Part shown: piece after piece, positions 43,354 through 53,747 of the stretch
How the letters are laid out: every line of letters begins with the position of its first letter
Position numbering within the stretch: the first letter of the stretch is position 1
NCBI RefSeq assembly: GCF_002930105.1
Contig: NZ_PJRN01000016.1
Span: forward strand, 1 to 64,000
DNA length: 64,000 bases
Origin: Billgrantia saliphila
Lineage (GTDB): Bacteria > Pseudomonadota > Gammaproteobacteria > Pseudomonadales > Halomonadaceae
Reading direction: 5' to 3'
Position numbers and translations under genes: made by a program
Notes under the pieces: generated by a model
What the model saw: only the letters and a program-made list of their open reading frames with translations
Told to the model about the DNA's origin: nothing
The model's database searches: none

Positions 43354-43478
43354 AGTGCTATCATTTCACAAGCCGATGCCACTGTCCCGCTCACGCGCCC
43401 GAACGGCGCGTTGCGCGTTGCGCATCGCAGGCCCGCCCCGCGTCCCGCTGGTCTGGAGCGGGGCGAGCATCCGTGCGC

Positions 43479-45158
<1,680 letters not shown>

Positions 45159-45255
45159 CTCTGATCTCGATACGGTGACTGGAATCCGGGCCGTAAGCGC
45201 TCTGGCGGCGCTTTGCGCTAACTGTACCACGGCGCCGCCGCGACGACGCCCCGAC

Positions 45256-46461
45256 TCAGCTCACCTTGGCCCGGGTCCTCTCGCCGGGCGGACGATCGAA
45301 GAACAGCGGGCGTAACCGCACGCCAAGCATGTTGCCGGCGAAAGCCGCCACCAGCCACACCCAGCCATGCAGGCTGCCCGAAGCAATGCCGCTGAAGTAA
45401 GCGCCGATGTTGCAGCCGAAAGCCAGACGGGCGCCGTAGCCCAGCATCAGCCCGCCGAACACCGCCGCCATCACCGAACCGAGCGGAATGCGCAGGGTCG
45501 GCGCGAAGCGCCCCGCCAGGGTGGCGGCCAGCATGGCGCCGAGAATGATGCCCACGTTCATCACCGTGGTGATGTCGCTCCAGACGCTGGCCTGCAGCGC
45601 CGCGGCATTGTCGGGATTCTGCCAGTAGCCCCACTGGCTGACATCGCCGCCGAGGAATTCGAAGGCCTTGGCACCCCACAGGGCGAAGGCCGAGGTAATA
45701 CCCCAGGGACGCCCGGCCAGCGCCAGAGTGGCGAAGTTGAGCAGCGCCAGTGCCACCGCGCCGAGCAGCAGGGGCCAGGGGCCGGTGAGCCAACGTTTCG
45801 CACGCAGGTCGGCCCGGGGCGCCTCCTCGAGCTGCCCATGGCGCCGTTTTTCCATCAAGACCGTGAGGGCAGCGATCGCGCCGAACAGGATCAGACTCAC
45901 GGCGATACCGCCGCCGGCACCGAACGTATGAACCAAGGACATCGGCTGGAAGGCAGGCAGCGCCGTCCACCAGGCGAAGTGGGCGGTACCGATCAGCGAA
46001 CCGACGATGAAGAAAAGCAATGTGATCACCATTCGCGCGTTGCCGCCGCCAGCGGTGAACAGCGTTCCCGAGGCACAGCCGCCGCCGAGCTGCATGCCGA
46101 TGCCGAACAGGAACGCGCCCACCACCACTGAAACCCCGATCGGCGCAACGAAACCGGACACGCCCTGGCCCCATAGGTTGCCCGCTCCCAATGCGGGGAA
46201 GAACAGCACCACGGCGATGGCCAGCATCACCATCTGGGCGCGCAGGCCGCGTCCGCGGCGCTCGCCGATAAAGACCCGCCAGGCGGCGGTGAAGCCGAAG
46301 GCGGCATGATAGAGCGAGACCCCGAGCGCGGCACCGACGAGCATCAGCAGGCCCAGGCGAGTGCCGAAGGCGAGCCCCACGACCAGTGCCCCGGCCAGCA
46401 TCGCCGCTCCCAGCAGTTGGGATACGCGACGAGGCCGCTGTGCATCGACTGCAGTCGCCAT
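45256..46461 (-). CDS. YeeE/YedE family thiosulfate transporter
   Basis: A 401-residue polytopic membrane protein with two sulfur-transport (DUF395) halves. The conserved cysteines lie in GGGCASG (Cys129) and in [12 protein letters not shown] near residue 350, as in TsuA-type thiosulfate carriers. AGGAGG is six bases before the ATG. The usual partner TusA-like protein is not adjacent, so the substrate is inferred from family only. Confidence 0.88.
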   Translation of the reverse strand: MATAVDAQRPRRVSQLLGAAMLAGALVVGLAFGTRLGLLMLVGAALGVSLYHAAFGFTAAWRVFIGERRGRGLRAQMVMLAIAVVLFFPALGAGNLWGQGVSGFVAPIGVSVVVGAFLFGIGMQLGGGCASGTLFTAGGGNARMVITLLFFIVGSLIGTAHFAWWTALPAFQPMSLVHTFGAGGGIAVSLILFGAIAALTVLMEKRRHGQLEEAPRADLRAKRWLTGPWPLLLGAVALALLNFATLALAGRPWGITSAFALWGAKAFEFLGGDVSQWGYWQNPDNAAALQASVWSDITTVMNVGIILGAMLAATLAGRFAPTLRIPLGSVMAAVFGGLMLGYGARLAFGCNIGAYFSGIASGSLHGWVWLVAAFAGNMLGVRLRPLFFDRPPGERTRAKVS

Positions 46462-46536
46462 GTCAATTCCTCCTTCTGTCGATTCCTCCAGCGTGGCAAG
46501 CCCGACAGCCTTGCGCCAGGCAGCGCCATGAACGAC

Positions 46537-46560
46537 TCAGGGCGCCCCTGGGCGCCCTGA
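46537..46560 (-). terminator. Hairpin downstream of trpS
   Basis: A 10-bp perfect stem (TCAGGGCGCC and complement) with a CCTG loop lies 18 bases after the trpS stop and before the next gene start. No U tract follows, so it may be a weak or Rho-assisted terminator. Confidence 0.5.
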
Positions 46561-46578
46561 GAAGTCGCTCTGTGTTGC

Positions 46579-47604
46579 TTATGCGAAGCGACCGAGCCCC
46601 ACGGCCTGCCTCAGCCTGTCCATGAACGGAGCGGCTTCGGCGCGGGCTCGCTCGGCGCCTTTCAGCAACACGGATTCGATGTGCCCGGGGTCCTCCATCA
46701 GCGCCACGTAGCGCTCACGGGGCTCGCGCAGCTGTTCGTTGAGGTGTTCGAACAGGCGATTCTTGACCTCGCCCCAGCCGATGCCATTCGCGTATTCGCG
46801 ACGCATCGCCTCGCGCTCCTCACGGTTGGCGAAGGCCGAGTAGATCTGGAACAGGGTGCAACCCTCCGGATCCTTGGGCTCACCGGGCTCCAGCGAGTTG
46901 GTCTTGATCTTGCGCACCAGCTTGAGCAGCTTCTTCTCGGAGACGAACAGCGGAATGGTGTTGTTGTAGCTCTTGGACATCTTGCGTCCGTCGAGACCGC
47001 CCAGCACCGCCACATCGTCATCCACCACCGCTTCGGGCAAGGTGAAGAACTCACCCTTATAGAGATGGTTGAAGCGCCCCCCCATGTCGCGGGCCATCTC
47101 GATGTGCTGGATCTGATCGCGACCTACCGGCACCTTGTTGGCGTTGAACATGAGAATGTCGGCGGCCATCAGCACCGGGTAGCCGAACAGCCCCATGGTG
47201 ATGCCCTTGTCGGGATCCTGGTTGCCGGCGGCCTCGTTCTCGGCCACCGCCGCCTTGTAGGCGTGGGCGCGGTTCATCAAGCCCTTGGCGCAGACGCAGG
47301 AGAGCATCCAGGTCAGCTCGGGAATCTCGGGAATGTCCGACTGGCGATAGAAGATGGCGTTGTCGGTATCGAGCCCCAGCGCCAGCCAGGTGGCGGCGAT
47401 CTCCAGGCGCGACTCCTGGACGCGCTTGGGATCCTGGCACTTGATCAGTGCATGCAGGTCGGCGAGGAAGTAGTAGGACTGCACGCTCGGATCCTGGCTC
47501 GCGGCAATGGCGGGCTTGATCGCTCCGACGTAGTTACCCAGGTGGGGCGTACCGGTGGTGGTGATGCCGGTGAGAACGCGGGTCTTCGGGGATGCTGCAC
47601 TCAT
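46579..47604 (-). CDS. trpS: Tryptophanyl-tRNA synthetase
   Basis: A class I synthetase of 341 residues charging tRNA-Trp. The HIGH-like motif is TGTPHLGNYVGA and the second signature is GRKMSKSYNN. Length fits the bacterial enzyme (334 in E. coli). It follows ald on the same strand, separated by a terminator. Its product is one of the aminoacylation activities that the DAHP synthase leader would read out. Confidence 0.97.
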   Translation of the reverse strand: MSAASPKTRVLTGITTTGTPHLGNYVGAIKPAIAASQDPSVQSYYFLADLHALIKCQDPKRVQESRLEIAATWLALGLDTDNAIFYRQSDIPEIPELTWMLSCVCAKGLMNRAHAYKAAVAENEAAGNQDPDKGITMGLFGYPVLMAADILMFNANKVPVGRDQIQHIEMARDMGGRFNHLYKGEFFTLPEAVVDDDVAVLGGLDGRKMSKSYNNTIPLFVSEKKLLKLVRKIKTNSLEPGEPKDPEGCTLFQIYSAFANREEREAMRREYANGIGWGEVKNRLFEHLNEQLREPRERYVALMEDPGHIESVLLKGAERARAEAAPFMDRLRQAVGLGRFA

Positions 47605-47647
47605 GGAAAGCGGACTCTGCTAGCGGAAATGCCCGCTATGGTAACGC

Positions 47648-47677
47648 GAGGGGGCAGTCAAGGCGACTTGCCCCCTC
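47648..47677 (-). terminator. Terminator between ald and trpS
   Basis: A 9-bp stem (GAGGGGGCA and complement) with a 12-base loop lies 18 bases after the ald stop. On the minus strand GCGTTACC follows, a weak U tract. Confidence 0.5.
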
Positions 47678-47695
47678 TTCAACCAAGCCCGGCCG

Positions 47696-48811
47696 TTACC
47701 TCACCAGGCTAGCGGGATCGACACTCTCCAGGCCGAAGGCCTCGGCCACGGCGCGGTAGGTGACCTGGCCGTCTTGGACGTTGAGCCCGGGCAGGAAATG
47801 CGCATTGTCGGCCAGCGCCCGCTTCCAGCCCTTGTCGGCCAGAGCGATGACGAACGGCATGGTGGCATTGGTCAGCGCCTGGGTCGAGGTACGCGCCACT
47901 GCGCCCGGCATGTTGGCCACACAGTAGTGGACGATGCCGTCGACGATGTAGGTCGGCTCGGCGTGGGTGGTCGGCTTGCTGGTTTCGAAGCAACCGCCCT
48001 GGTCGATGGCCACGTCCACCAGCACGCTGCCGGGCTTCATGTCGGCGAGCATGGCGCGGGTGATCAGCTTGGGCGCGGCGGCCCCGGGAATCAGCACGGC
48101 GCCGACGATCAGATCGCTCTCGCGCACCGCCTCGTCGATGGCATCGGCGGTGGAGAAGACGGTTTTCATGCGGCCCTGATAGCGGTCGTCGAGCACTTCG
48201 AGGCGCGGGATCGACTTGTCGAGAACGGTCACCTCGGCGCCCAGGCCCAGCGCCATGCGCGCGGCGTTCTCACCCACCACGCCGCCGCCGATCACGGCGA
48301 CCTTGCCGGGGGCCACGCCGGGTACGCCGGGCAACAGCACGCCGGAGCCGCCCTGGGCCTTCTCCAGGCTGTGGGCGCCGGCCTGCACCGCCATGCGGCC
48401 GGCCACAGTGCTCATGGGGGCCAGCAGCGGCAGACCGCCCTGCCGATCGGTGACGGTTTCGTAGGCGATGCAGGTGGCCCCGCTCTCCATCAGGCCGCGG
48501 GTAAGCTTCTCCTCGGCCGCCAGGTGCAGGTAGGTGAACAGGGTTTGGCCACGGCTCAGGCGGGCCACCTCTTCCGACTGCGGTTCCTTGACCTTGAGGA
48601 TCAGCTCGGCATCGCGCCAGAGGGTGTCCACGTTCGCCTCAATGCCGGCCCCGGCCGCCTCATAATCGGCATCCGAGAAGCCAGCGCCTTCACCGGCCCC
48701 GACCTGAACGGTGACCGAATGGCCGCGGGACACCAGCTCACGAGCCCCCGTGGGCGTCAGGGCGACGCGGTATTCGTGATTTTTGATTTCCTTCGGCACG
48801 GCGATCTTCAT
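47696..48811 (-). CDS. ald: Alanine dehydrogenase
   Basis: NAD-dependent oxidative deamination of alanine to pyruvate, or the reverse. The 371-residue product starts [20 protein letters not shown] and has KVKEPQ, the Rossmann motif [15 protein letters not shown] and the substrate region around [19 protein letters not shown] is five bases before the ATG. It is single in its transcription unit as far as visible; an Lrp-type regulator is usually adjacent in relatives but none is seen here. Confidence 0.96.
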   Translation of the reverse strand: MKIAVPKEIKNHEYRVALTPTGARELVSRGHSVTVQVGAGEGAGFSDADYEAAGAGIEANVDTLWRDAELILKVKEPQSEEVARLSRGQTLFTYLHLAAEEKLTRGLMESGATCIAYETVTDRQGGLPLLAPMSTVAGRMAVQAGAHSLEKAQGGSGVLLPGVPGVAPGKVAVIGGGVVGENAARMALGLGAEVTVLDKSIPRLEVLDDRYQGRMKTVFSTADAIDEAVRESDLIVGAVLIPGAAAPKLITRAMLADMKPGSVLVDVAIDQGGCFETSKPTTHAEPTYIVDGIVHYCVANMPGAVARTSTQALTNATMPFVIALADKGWKRALADNAHFLPGLNVQDGQVTYRAVAEAFGLESVDPASLVR

Positions 48812-48959
48812 GAAGCACCTCCTGAGCGTTTACTGCACGTTGTTAGGTATACGACACGCGCATTACATCACAGGCAGTCAAAACATGAAGTACCGGAAAC
48901 AAAGAACGGCAAAAACACACGAAACCGCTATTTGGATCAGAAAATCGTCATTCGAAGGA

Positions 48960-48997
48960 GAGGATTGCCGAAAAAATCCTCAGCATCACTCGGCAAT
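48960..48997 (-). terminator. Alternative hairpins at the end of the thioesterase gene
   Basis: On the minus strand ATTGCCGA (48997-48990) can pair with TCGGCAAT (48971-48964), or GAGGATT (48981-48975) with AATCCTC (48966-48960). The two share bases, so only one forms. A TTTTTT run sits between the arms. Probably the end of the rlmI operon. Confidence 0.4.
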
Positions 48998-49426
48998 GAG
49001 CGCACCGCCATAAACGGCCACGTACTCCTCGGGGAGCCGCCGCGGCCGGCCACTGGTGAGTTCGATACAGGCGAATCGGGTGCGCGCCCGAAGCAGGGTT
49101 CGATCGTCGGCGGAGCGCAGCAGCTGGAAGCGGCGGGTCAGGGTGAGGCGACCATCGCAGCCGACTATCCACGTGGCCAGCCTCAGCCGATCGCCATCGA
49201 AGGCGGGAGCCAGGTAGTCGAGCTCGTGGCGATGTACGGCCATGGCACGGTCCAGCTCGCGATAGCGGGCCAGATCGAGTCCCAGGCGTTCCGAGTGGGC
49301 CCAGCTCACCTGCTCGACCCAACGCAGGTACTCGGCGTTGTTGGCGTGGCCATACTCGTCGATGGACGAAGTGCCGACTTCGATCTCGATGACGAACGGG
49401 TCGGGCAGGTCCCACGCGTCGCGCAT
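48986..49426 (-). CDS. Acyl-CoA thioesterase-like protein (hot-dog fold, YbgC/FadM group)
   Basis: A 146-residue single hot-dog domain. Its motif DEYGHANNAEYLRWVEQ has the catalytic Asp replaced within the usual D-x-x-G-H-x-N-x-x-x-Y pattern of 4HBT thioesterases. AGGAGG lies six bases before the ATG at 49426. It starts one base after the DUF2007 gene stops, so it is the third gene of the rlmI operon. The acyl substrate is not known. Confidence 0.8.
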   Translation of the reverse strand: MRDAWDLPDPFVIEIEVGTSSIDEYGHANNAEYLRWVEQVSWAHSERLGLDLARYRELDRAMAVHRHELDYLAPAFDGDRLRLATWIVGCDGRLTLTRRFQLLRSADDRTLLRARTRFACIELTSGRPRRLPEEYVAVYGGALIAE

Positions 49427-49427
49427 G

Positions 49428-49742
49428 TCACTCCTCCTTGTCGCTGCATTGCCAGCAAGCCTCGAAGACGCCCTCCAGCCACTCGCCACAGGATGGGCAG
49501 ATCCACTCCGGGGCCTCGCTCCTGCCCGCCAAGGCATCGCGAATGATGGCATCGGCACGCTCGCGGTTGTGCGGCGCCACCCAGACCTCCGGCTCGCATT
49601 CACCCAGCGGCAGCTCACCCGCACCGCCGCCCAGCACCATGTTGCGCAGCTCCACGGGTATGTTCGCCGCTGCCAGCAGGTTGCGCACGTGACTGACCAG
49701 CAGCGCATTGGAGTGGGCGAAGACCCGAACGTAGCCGATCAT
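49428..49742 (-). CDS. DUF2007 domain protein with C-terminal zinc knuckle
   Basis: A 104-residue protein. Residues 1-72 match the DUF2007 signal-transduction-like domain (PII-like fold), beginning VRVFAHSNALLVSHVRNLL. Residues 82-99 carry CPSC and CWQC, a probable zinc ribbon. It starts one base after rlmI stops and ends one base before the thioesterase start. A regulatory or binding role is inference. Confidence 0.8.
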   Translation of the reverse strand: MIGYVRVFAHSNALLVSHVRNLLAAANIPVELRNMVLGGGAGELPLGECEPEVWVAPHNRERADAIIRDALAGRSEAPEWICPSCGEWLEGVFEACWQCSDKEE

Positions 49743-49743
49743 C

Positions 49744-50934
49744 TCAATCCCTGAAAACCCTTACGCCCAGTGCCTTCAGGTAGGCGGTTTCGGGAATTGC
49801 CGGATGCACCGGGTGATCGGCCGCCTGATGCCCCTGGTAGAGCACCTGTCCGTGACGGTCCTGGTGACGCACCGCGCCGCGCACCACCTCCATCAGTCGC
49901 TCCGGCGCCAGATGCATGGAGCAGGAGGCGGACAGCAAAAGACCATCCCGACCCAGCAGGCGCATCGCCTCCCGGTTGAGCTTGGCATAGGCACGCTCGC
50001 CGTTGGGAATGTCTTTGCGCTTCTTGATGAAGGCCGGCGGATCGAGGATCACCACGTCGAACTGTTCGCCGTCGGCCTTGAGCGCCGTCAGCGCCTCGAA
50101 GGCATCGGCCTCGCCCACCGCCACCTGCTCGTGCAGGCCATTGAGCGCGGCGTTCTCGGCCACTCGCTCCAATGCCTGGCCGCTGGCGTCCACACACAGC
50201 ACTTCCCGGGCGCCGTGAGCCGCCGCCTGCACGCCCCAGCCACCGATGTAACTGAACACGTCGAGCACCCGCTTGCCCGCGACCAGGCCATTGAGCCAGG
50301 CGCGGTTGGCGCGGTGATCGAAGAACCAGCCGGTCTTCTGCCCGTCGAGCACCGGCACGTGGAAGCGCACGCCGTTCTCTTCCATCGGCACGGGGCCGTC
50401 GAGTTCGCCCTTGGCCACGGTGACCAGGCGTTCGAGCTGCTCCTGGCGGCGGCCCGAGGAGTCGTTCTTGAACACGATGACCCGCGGCGTGAGCACCTTG
50501 TCCAACGCGGCCACCACCTCCTCGGCGAGGCGCTCCATGCCCAGCGTGTTGAGCTGCACCACCAGCACGTCGTCGAAACGGTCCACGATCAGCCCCGGCA
50601 GCAGGTCGCCCTCGCCGTGCACCAGCCGGTAGAACGGCTTGGCGTAGAGCCGCTGGCGCAGGGCCAGCGCCTGGTTGAAGCGGTGCACCAGCAGCGAACG
50701 GTCGAGGCGCATGGCCGGGTCGCGCGACACCACCCGGGCACAGATCAGCGAGTTGGGGTTGACGTAGGCCACCCCCATCGCCCTGCCGTTAGCGGCTTCG
50801 ACGACCACCTGGCCGCCCGACTCGAGCCCCTTGAGCGGCGTGGCCTCGGTATCGACCTCGTTGGAGTAGAGCCACAGGTGACCGGCCTTGAGGCGGCGAT
50901 CGGCGTTCTTCTTGAGGCGCAGGGTCTGGGTCAT
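49744..50934 (-). CDS. rlmI: 23S rRNA (cytosine-1962-C5)-methyltransferase
   Basis: A 396-residue SAM-dependent methyltransferase with an N-terminal PUA domain (RLKAGHLWLYSNEV), the SAM motif DVFSYIGGWGVQAA and the catalytic DPPAFIKKRKD, matching RlmI. It leads a three-gene operon. The MITE-like insert ends 26 bases before its ATG, so its upstream promoter was either displaced or replaced by the insert. Confidence 0.9.
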   Translation of the reverse strand: MTQTLRLKKNADRRLKAGHLWLYSNEVDTEATPLKGLESGGQVVVEAANGRAMGVAYVNPNSLICARVVSRDPAMRLDRSLLVHRFNQALALRQRLYAKPFYRLVHGEGDLLPGLIVDRFDDVLVVQLNTLGMERLAEEVVAALDKVLTPRVIVFKNDSSGRRQEQLERLVTVAKGELDGPVPMEENGVRFHVPVLDGQKTGWFFDHRANRAWLNGLVAGKRVLDVFSYIGGWGVQAAAHGAREVLCVDASGQALERVAENAALNGLHEQVAVGEADAFEALTALKADGEQFDVVILDPPAFIKKRKDIPNGERAYAKLNREAMRLLGRDGLLLSASCSMHLAPERLMEVVRGAVRHQDRHGQVLYQGHQAADHPVHPAIPETAYLKALGVRVFRD

Positions 50935-50960
50935 GGTTCATCTCGTTAAAATGAATACTA

Positions 50961-51234
50961 AGGAAGCGCTGAACAAATCGGCGAGCGAGATGAAGCGGCT
51001 AGGTTCGTTCCCCACGAACCAACGCACTTCCCACATCCATGTGGGTCGCAAGGCGCACGGAGCACAGAACCGAGCGAAGCGACAAACACCCGCAGGATGG
51101 CCCCGAAGGGGCGAGAAGCCGTAGGCTTCGAGTCTACCGGAGCATATGAGGTATATGTGAGGATTCCGACCCTGGCGCTCCAGCACCGCGCAACGCAGTG
51201 ATTCGCGCGCGCAGCCATTTGTGCAGTGTTTCCC
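50961..51234. mobile_element. MITE-like insert of 274 bp with imperfect terminal inverted repeats and TA duplication
   Basis: The left end reads AGGAAGCGCTGAACAAAT and the right end, reversed, GGGAAACACTGCACAAAT: 14 of 18 positions agree. TA flanks both sides (50959-50960, 51235-51236). There is no transposase frame. Internally it holds four hairpins, including dispersed repeat copy B and stems at 51100-51112 and 51115-51129. It fills almost the whole mutM–rlmI gap, and its right end supplies the G of the mutM TAG stop. Confidence 0.6.
50979..51054 (+). repeat. Dispersed intergenic two-hairpin repeat, copy B (inside the MITE-like insert)
   Basis: It aligns with copies A and C. Hairpin one is GGTTCGT-TCCCC-ACGAACC (51002-51020), where both arms changed relative to copy A so that pairing is kept. 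Hairpin two is CCCACAT-CC-ATGTGGG (51030-51045), a perfect 7-bp stem. Confidence 0.75.
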
Positions 51235-52064
51235 TAACGTTGGCAGGCGGGGCAAAAGACGCTGGCCCGCTGCCCCAGCGTCACCAGCCGCAGCTCTCCG
51301 TTGCAGCGTCGGCACCCTTGGCCGTGCCGGCCGTATACATTGAGGCGCTGCTTGAAGTAACCCGGCTCGCCGGTGCCGCCGACGAAGTCGCGCAGGGTGG
51401 TACCGCCCTGAGTGATGGCCGCGGCGAGCACCTCGCGCACCGCCATGGCCAGCCGCTCGTAACGCTCGAGGGAGATGCGTCCCGCCGGCCGGCGCGGGTC
51501 GATGCCGGCCAGGAACAGCGCCTCGCTGGCGTAGATGTTGCCCACGCCCACCACCACAGCGTTATCCATCAGGAACGGTTTCACGGCCATGCGGCGACCG
51601 CGTGAAAGGCGGTAGAGCCGCTCGCCGTCGAAGCTGTCGGAGAGCGGTTCCGGCCCGAGTCGGATGAGGCGCGGATCGACCTCGGCAGTGCCGGCCAGCC
51701 AGTCGACGAAGCCGAAGCGCCGCGGGTCGTGATAGCGCAGGATAGCCCCGTCGTCGAACACCAGGTCGATATGGTCGTGCTTCTTGGGCAGCTCGCCCAG
51801 ACGGGCGATGCGCAGGCTGCCCGACATGCCCAGGTGCCAGATCAGGCTGGCTTCCGGCGTTCCGCAGGCGACGACCGGCAGCAGCAGGTACTTGGCGCGC
51901 CGCGAGAGGTTGCCGATGCGCGCGCCGACCAGGCGCTCGATGAAGTCATCCGGCACCGGCACGCGCAGGCGCGGCTGGCGCACGATCGCCTCGACGATCT
52001 CGCGTCCCTGGATGTGGGGTGCGATACCGCGACGGGTGGTCTCGACTTCGGGAAGCTCGGGCAT
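51234..52064 (-). CDS. mutM: Formamidopyrimidine-DNA glycosylase
   Basis: Removes 8-oxoguanine and formamidopyrimidines. The mature N-terminus [12 protein letters not shown] carries catalytic Pro2 and Glu3. The C-terminal zinc finger has CRRC and CPAC pairs. Length 276 residues (E. coli 269). Its TAG stop uses the TA at the edge of the MITE-like insert; the presumed empty site would also read TAG, so the protein is unchanged. Confidence 0.96.
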   Translation of the reverse strand: MPELPEVETTRRGIAPHIQGREIVEAIVRQPRLRVPVPDDFIERLVGARIGNLSRRAKYLLLPVVACGTPEASLIWHLGMSGSLRIARLGELPKKHDHIDLVFDDGAILRYHDPRRFGFVDWLAGTAEVDPRLIRLGPEPLSDSFDGERLYRLSRGRRMAVKPFLMDNAVVVGVGNIYASEALFLAGIDPRRPAGRISLERYERLAMAVREVLAAAITQGGTTLRDFVGGTGEPGYFKQRLNVYGRHGQGCRRCNGELRLVTLGQRASVFCPACQR

Positions 52065-52089
52065 GGTGCAATATCCGGGAACACATACG

Positions 52090-52119
52090 CCTGAACCCGG
52101 CCAGGAGACCGGGTTCAGG
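52090..52119 (-). terminator. Hairpin between rpmG and mutM
   Basis: An 11-bp perfect stem (CCTGAACCCGG and complement) with an eight-base loop lies 75 bases after rpmG and 26 bases before the mutM start. No U tract follows, so it may be only a partial terminator. Confidence 0.5.
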
Positions 52120-52193
52120 AGGACAGGTCTTGCTGCCTGCGGCAGAAGCCAGGAAGCGGCGTCACCCCGCCAGCGGAGGGTGGGGTCAACCGC

Positions 52194-52349
52194 TTACTTG
52201 ATCTTGGCTTCCTTGTACATCACGTGCTTGCGGACGACCGGATCGAACTTCTTGAATTCGAGCTTGTCCGGAGTGTTCCGCTTGTTCTTGTCGGTGGTGT
52301 AGAAGTGGCCGGTACCGGCGCTGGACACCAGCTTGATCTTGTCACGCAT
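52194..52349 (-). CDS. rpmG: 50S ribosomal protein L33 (cysteine-free form)
   Basis: A 51-residue L33 starting [19 protein letters not shown]. It lacks the CxxC zinc pairs found in the zinc-binding paralogue, so it is the zinc-independent form. The frame was read directly from the sequence at 52349-52194 (GGGAG before the ATG). It follows rpmB by 24 bases, the conserved rpmB–rpmG pair. Confidence 0.95.
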   Translation of the reverse strand: MRDKIKLVSSAGTGHFYTTDKNKRNTPDKLEFKKFDPVVRKHVMYKEAKIK

Positions 52350-52373
52350 GACTGCTTACTCCCTGATGATCGC

Positions 52374-52610
52374 TTAGACGGCTTCGCCGCGCTTGCGGAT
52401 GTCGCCGAGCACCGCGTCGATGCCCTTCTTGTCGATGATGCGCATACCCTTGGAGGAGACACGCAGCTTGACGAAGCGGTTCTCGGACTCCACCCAGAAA
52501 CGGTGGGTGTGCAGGTTCGGCAAGAAACGACGACGGGTCTTGCGCTGGGAGTGTGAAACGTTATTACCAGTCACCGGGCGCTTGCCGGTAACCTGACATA
52601 CTTTGGACAT
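52374..52610 (-). CDS. rpmB: 50S ribosomal protein L28
   Basis: A 78-residue L28 starting [17 protein letters not shown], with GGAGG five bases before the ATG at 52610. It forms a transcription unit with rpmG behind a strong promoter 112 bases upstream. Only one Cys is present, so no zinc knuckle. Confidence 0.97.
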   Translation of the reverse strand: MSKVCQVTGKRPVTGNNVSHSQRKTRRRFLPNLHTHRFWVESENRFVKLRVSSKGMRIIDKKGIDAVLGDIRKRGEAV

Positions 52611-52721
52611 GGGAGCCTCCAACCGCTTGGCCAGGTGGTCAAACCTGTGTGTTCAAAACCTGTCGGGCAAACCGGGAACGACCCCGTTGTCATTTGACCC
52701 AAGGGAATTCAAAGGCTGCAC

Positions 52722-52750
52722 TTTATAGCAGAGTGCGCCCCGGCAGGCAA
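52722..52750 (-). promoter_or_regulatory. Promoter of rpmB–rpmG
   Basis: TTGCCT (52750-52745) and TATAAA (52727-52722) are 17 bases apart on the minus strand, and TG precedes the -10 by one base (extended -10). A dyad GGCAGG/CCTGCC with GGCG/CGCC surrounds the -35. This is the best sigma-70 match in the window. Confidence 0.6.
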
Positions 52751-52826
52751 TAGTAGGCGCGTATTCTACACGCCCTGCCCCCTGATGCCACGAGCTGATC
52801 GTCCCCATGCTGCCAACCAGCGAACC

Positions 52827-52901
52827 GAGCGAGCGAAGGCCCGGGCTAGGCCCATTCCCTACGGGCCAACGCACTTTCCGCATCCATGTGTGTCGCCAAG
52901 G
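52827..52901 (+). repeat. Dispersed intergenic two-hairpin repeat, copy C
   Basis: It aligns with copies A and B from the GAGCGA block to GTCGCCAAGG. Hairpin one is GGCCCAT-TCCCT-ACGGGCC with one mismatch (52849-52867). Hairpin two is degenerate (GCAT-CC-ATGT). A tail ATGGCCGAGCGC further on is shared with copy A. It lies between rpmB and radC, a 327-base gap that otherwise holds only the rpmB promoter. Confidence 0.7.
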
Positions 52902-52937
52902 TTCCACGACGCATGGCCGAGCGCTGCCGGTTCCGCT

Positions 52938-53612
52938 CTAAATCCAGCCTCGCTCGGCGAAGGACACCACTTCCCCGTCGCCGACCACGAAGTGATCCAG
53001 CACGCGGATCTCGAACAGCGCGAGCGCCTCGCGCAGCCGCTCGGTGATGCGCCGGTCGGCATCGCTGGGCTCGGCCACGCCCGAGGGATGGTTATGCGCG
53101 AAGATGATCGCCCCGGCCCCGACCTCCAACGCCCGGCGCGCCACTTCGCGGGGATAGACCGAGGCGCTGTCGAGGGTGCCGCGGAACAGTGACTCGAAGC
53201 GGATCACGCGGTGCTGGGTGTCGAGAAACAGCGCGGCGAACTCCTCGTGCCCGAGGTGACGCAGCTGCGTGGCCAGGTAGGCGCGGACCAGGGTCGGCGA
53301 TGTCAGGGCGCTCCCGCGGGCGAGCTGGGCGGCCAGATGGCGCTTGGAGAGTTCGAGGGTCGCCTGCAGCTGCACGAACTTGGCCGTGCCCAGGCCGCGC
53401 TCGGCACAGAAGCGCGCCTGGTCGGCTTCGAGCAATTGGCGCAGGCCGCCGAAAGCCGTGAGCAGGTCGCGCGCGAGATCCACCGCCGAGCGCCCCGTTA
53501 CGCCCACCCGCAGGAAGATGGCCAGCAGTTCCGCATCCGACAACGCCTCGGCGCCCAGTGCCAGCAGTTTCTCCCGCGGGCGCTCGCCCTCGGGCCAGTG
53601 ACGAATCGACAT
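52938..53612 (-). CDS. radC: JAMM-domain protein RadC
   Basis: A 224-residue protein with an N-terminal helix-hairpin-helix region and a C-terminal JAMM metalloprotease-like domain with HNHPSG at about 172 and a downstream SDAD. AAGGAG lies seven bases before the ATG at 53612. Despite its name, a role in DNA repair is not established for the family. It diverges from coaBC, as in E. coli. Confidence 0.93.
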   Translation of the reverse strand: MSIRHWPEGERPREKLLALGAEALSDAELLAIFLRVGVTGRSAVDLARDLLTAFGGLRQLLEADQARFCAERGLGTAKFVQLQATLELSKRHLAAQLARGSALTSPTLVRAYLATQLRHLGHEEFAALFLDTQHRVIRFESLFRGTLDSASVYPREVARRALEVGAGAIIFAHNHPSGVAEPSDADRRITERLREALALFEIRVLDHFVVGDGEVVSFAERGWI

Positions 53613-53747
53613 CCTCTGTCTCCTTGCTACGCTTCCTGGGTGAAATGAAGTCAGCCATTGTAACCGACCCATACGAAGTGCTGCGGCTGCGCAACTTCAA
53701 CGGCGATGGTAAGGTAGAAGGTCGGGTTTCCAGCTCAGGAATTCGCC

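Noticed and set aside
48783..49013. A 76-codon plus-strand frame in the ald upstream region
   Set aside because: It overlaps the ald ribosome site and the thioesterase end on the other strand and has no similarity or start signal.
50888..51124. Small frame across the MITE-like insert
   Set aside because: Its coding appearance comes from hairpin repeats, the same translated words recur in the other repeat copies, and no ribosome site supports it.
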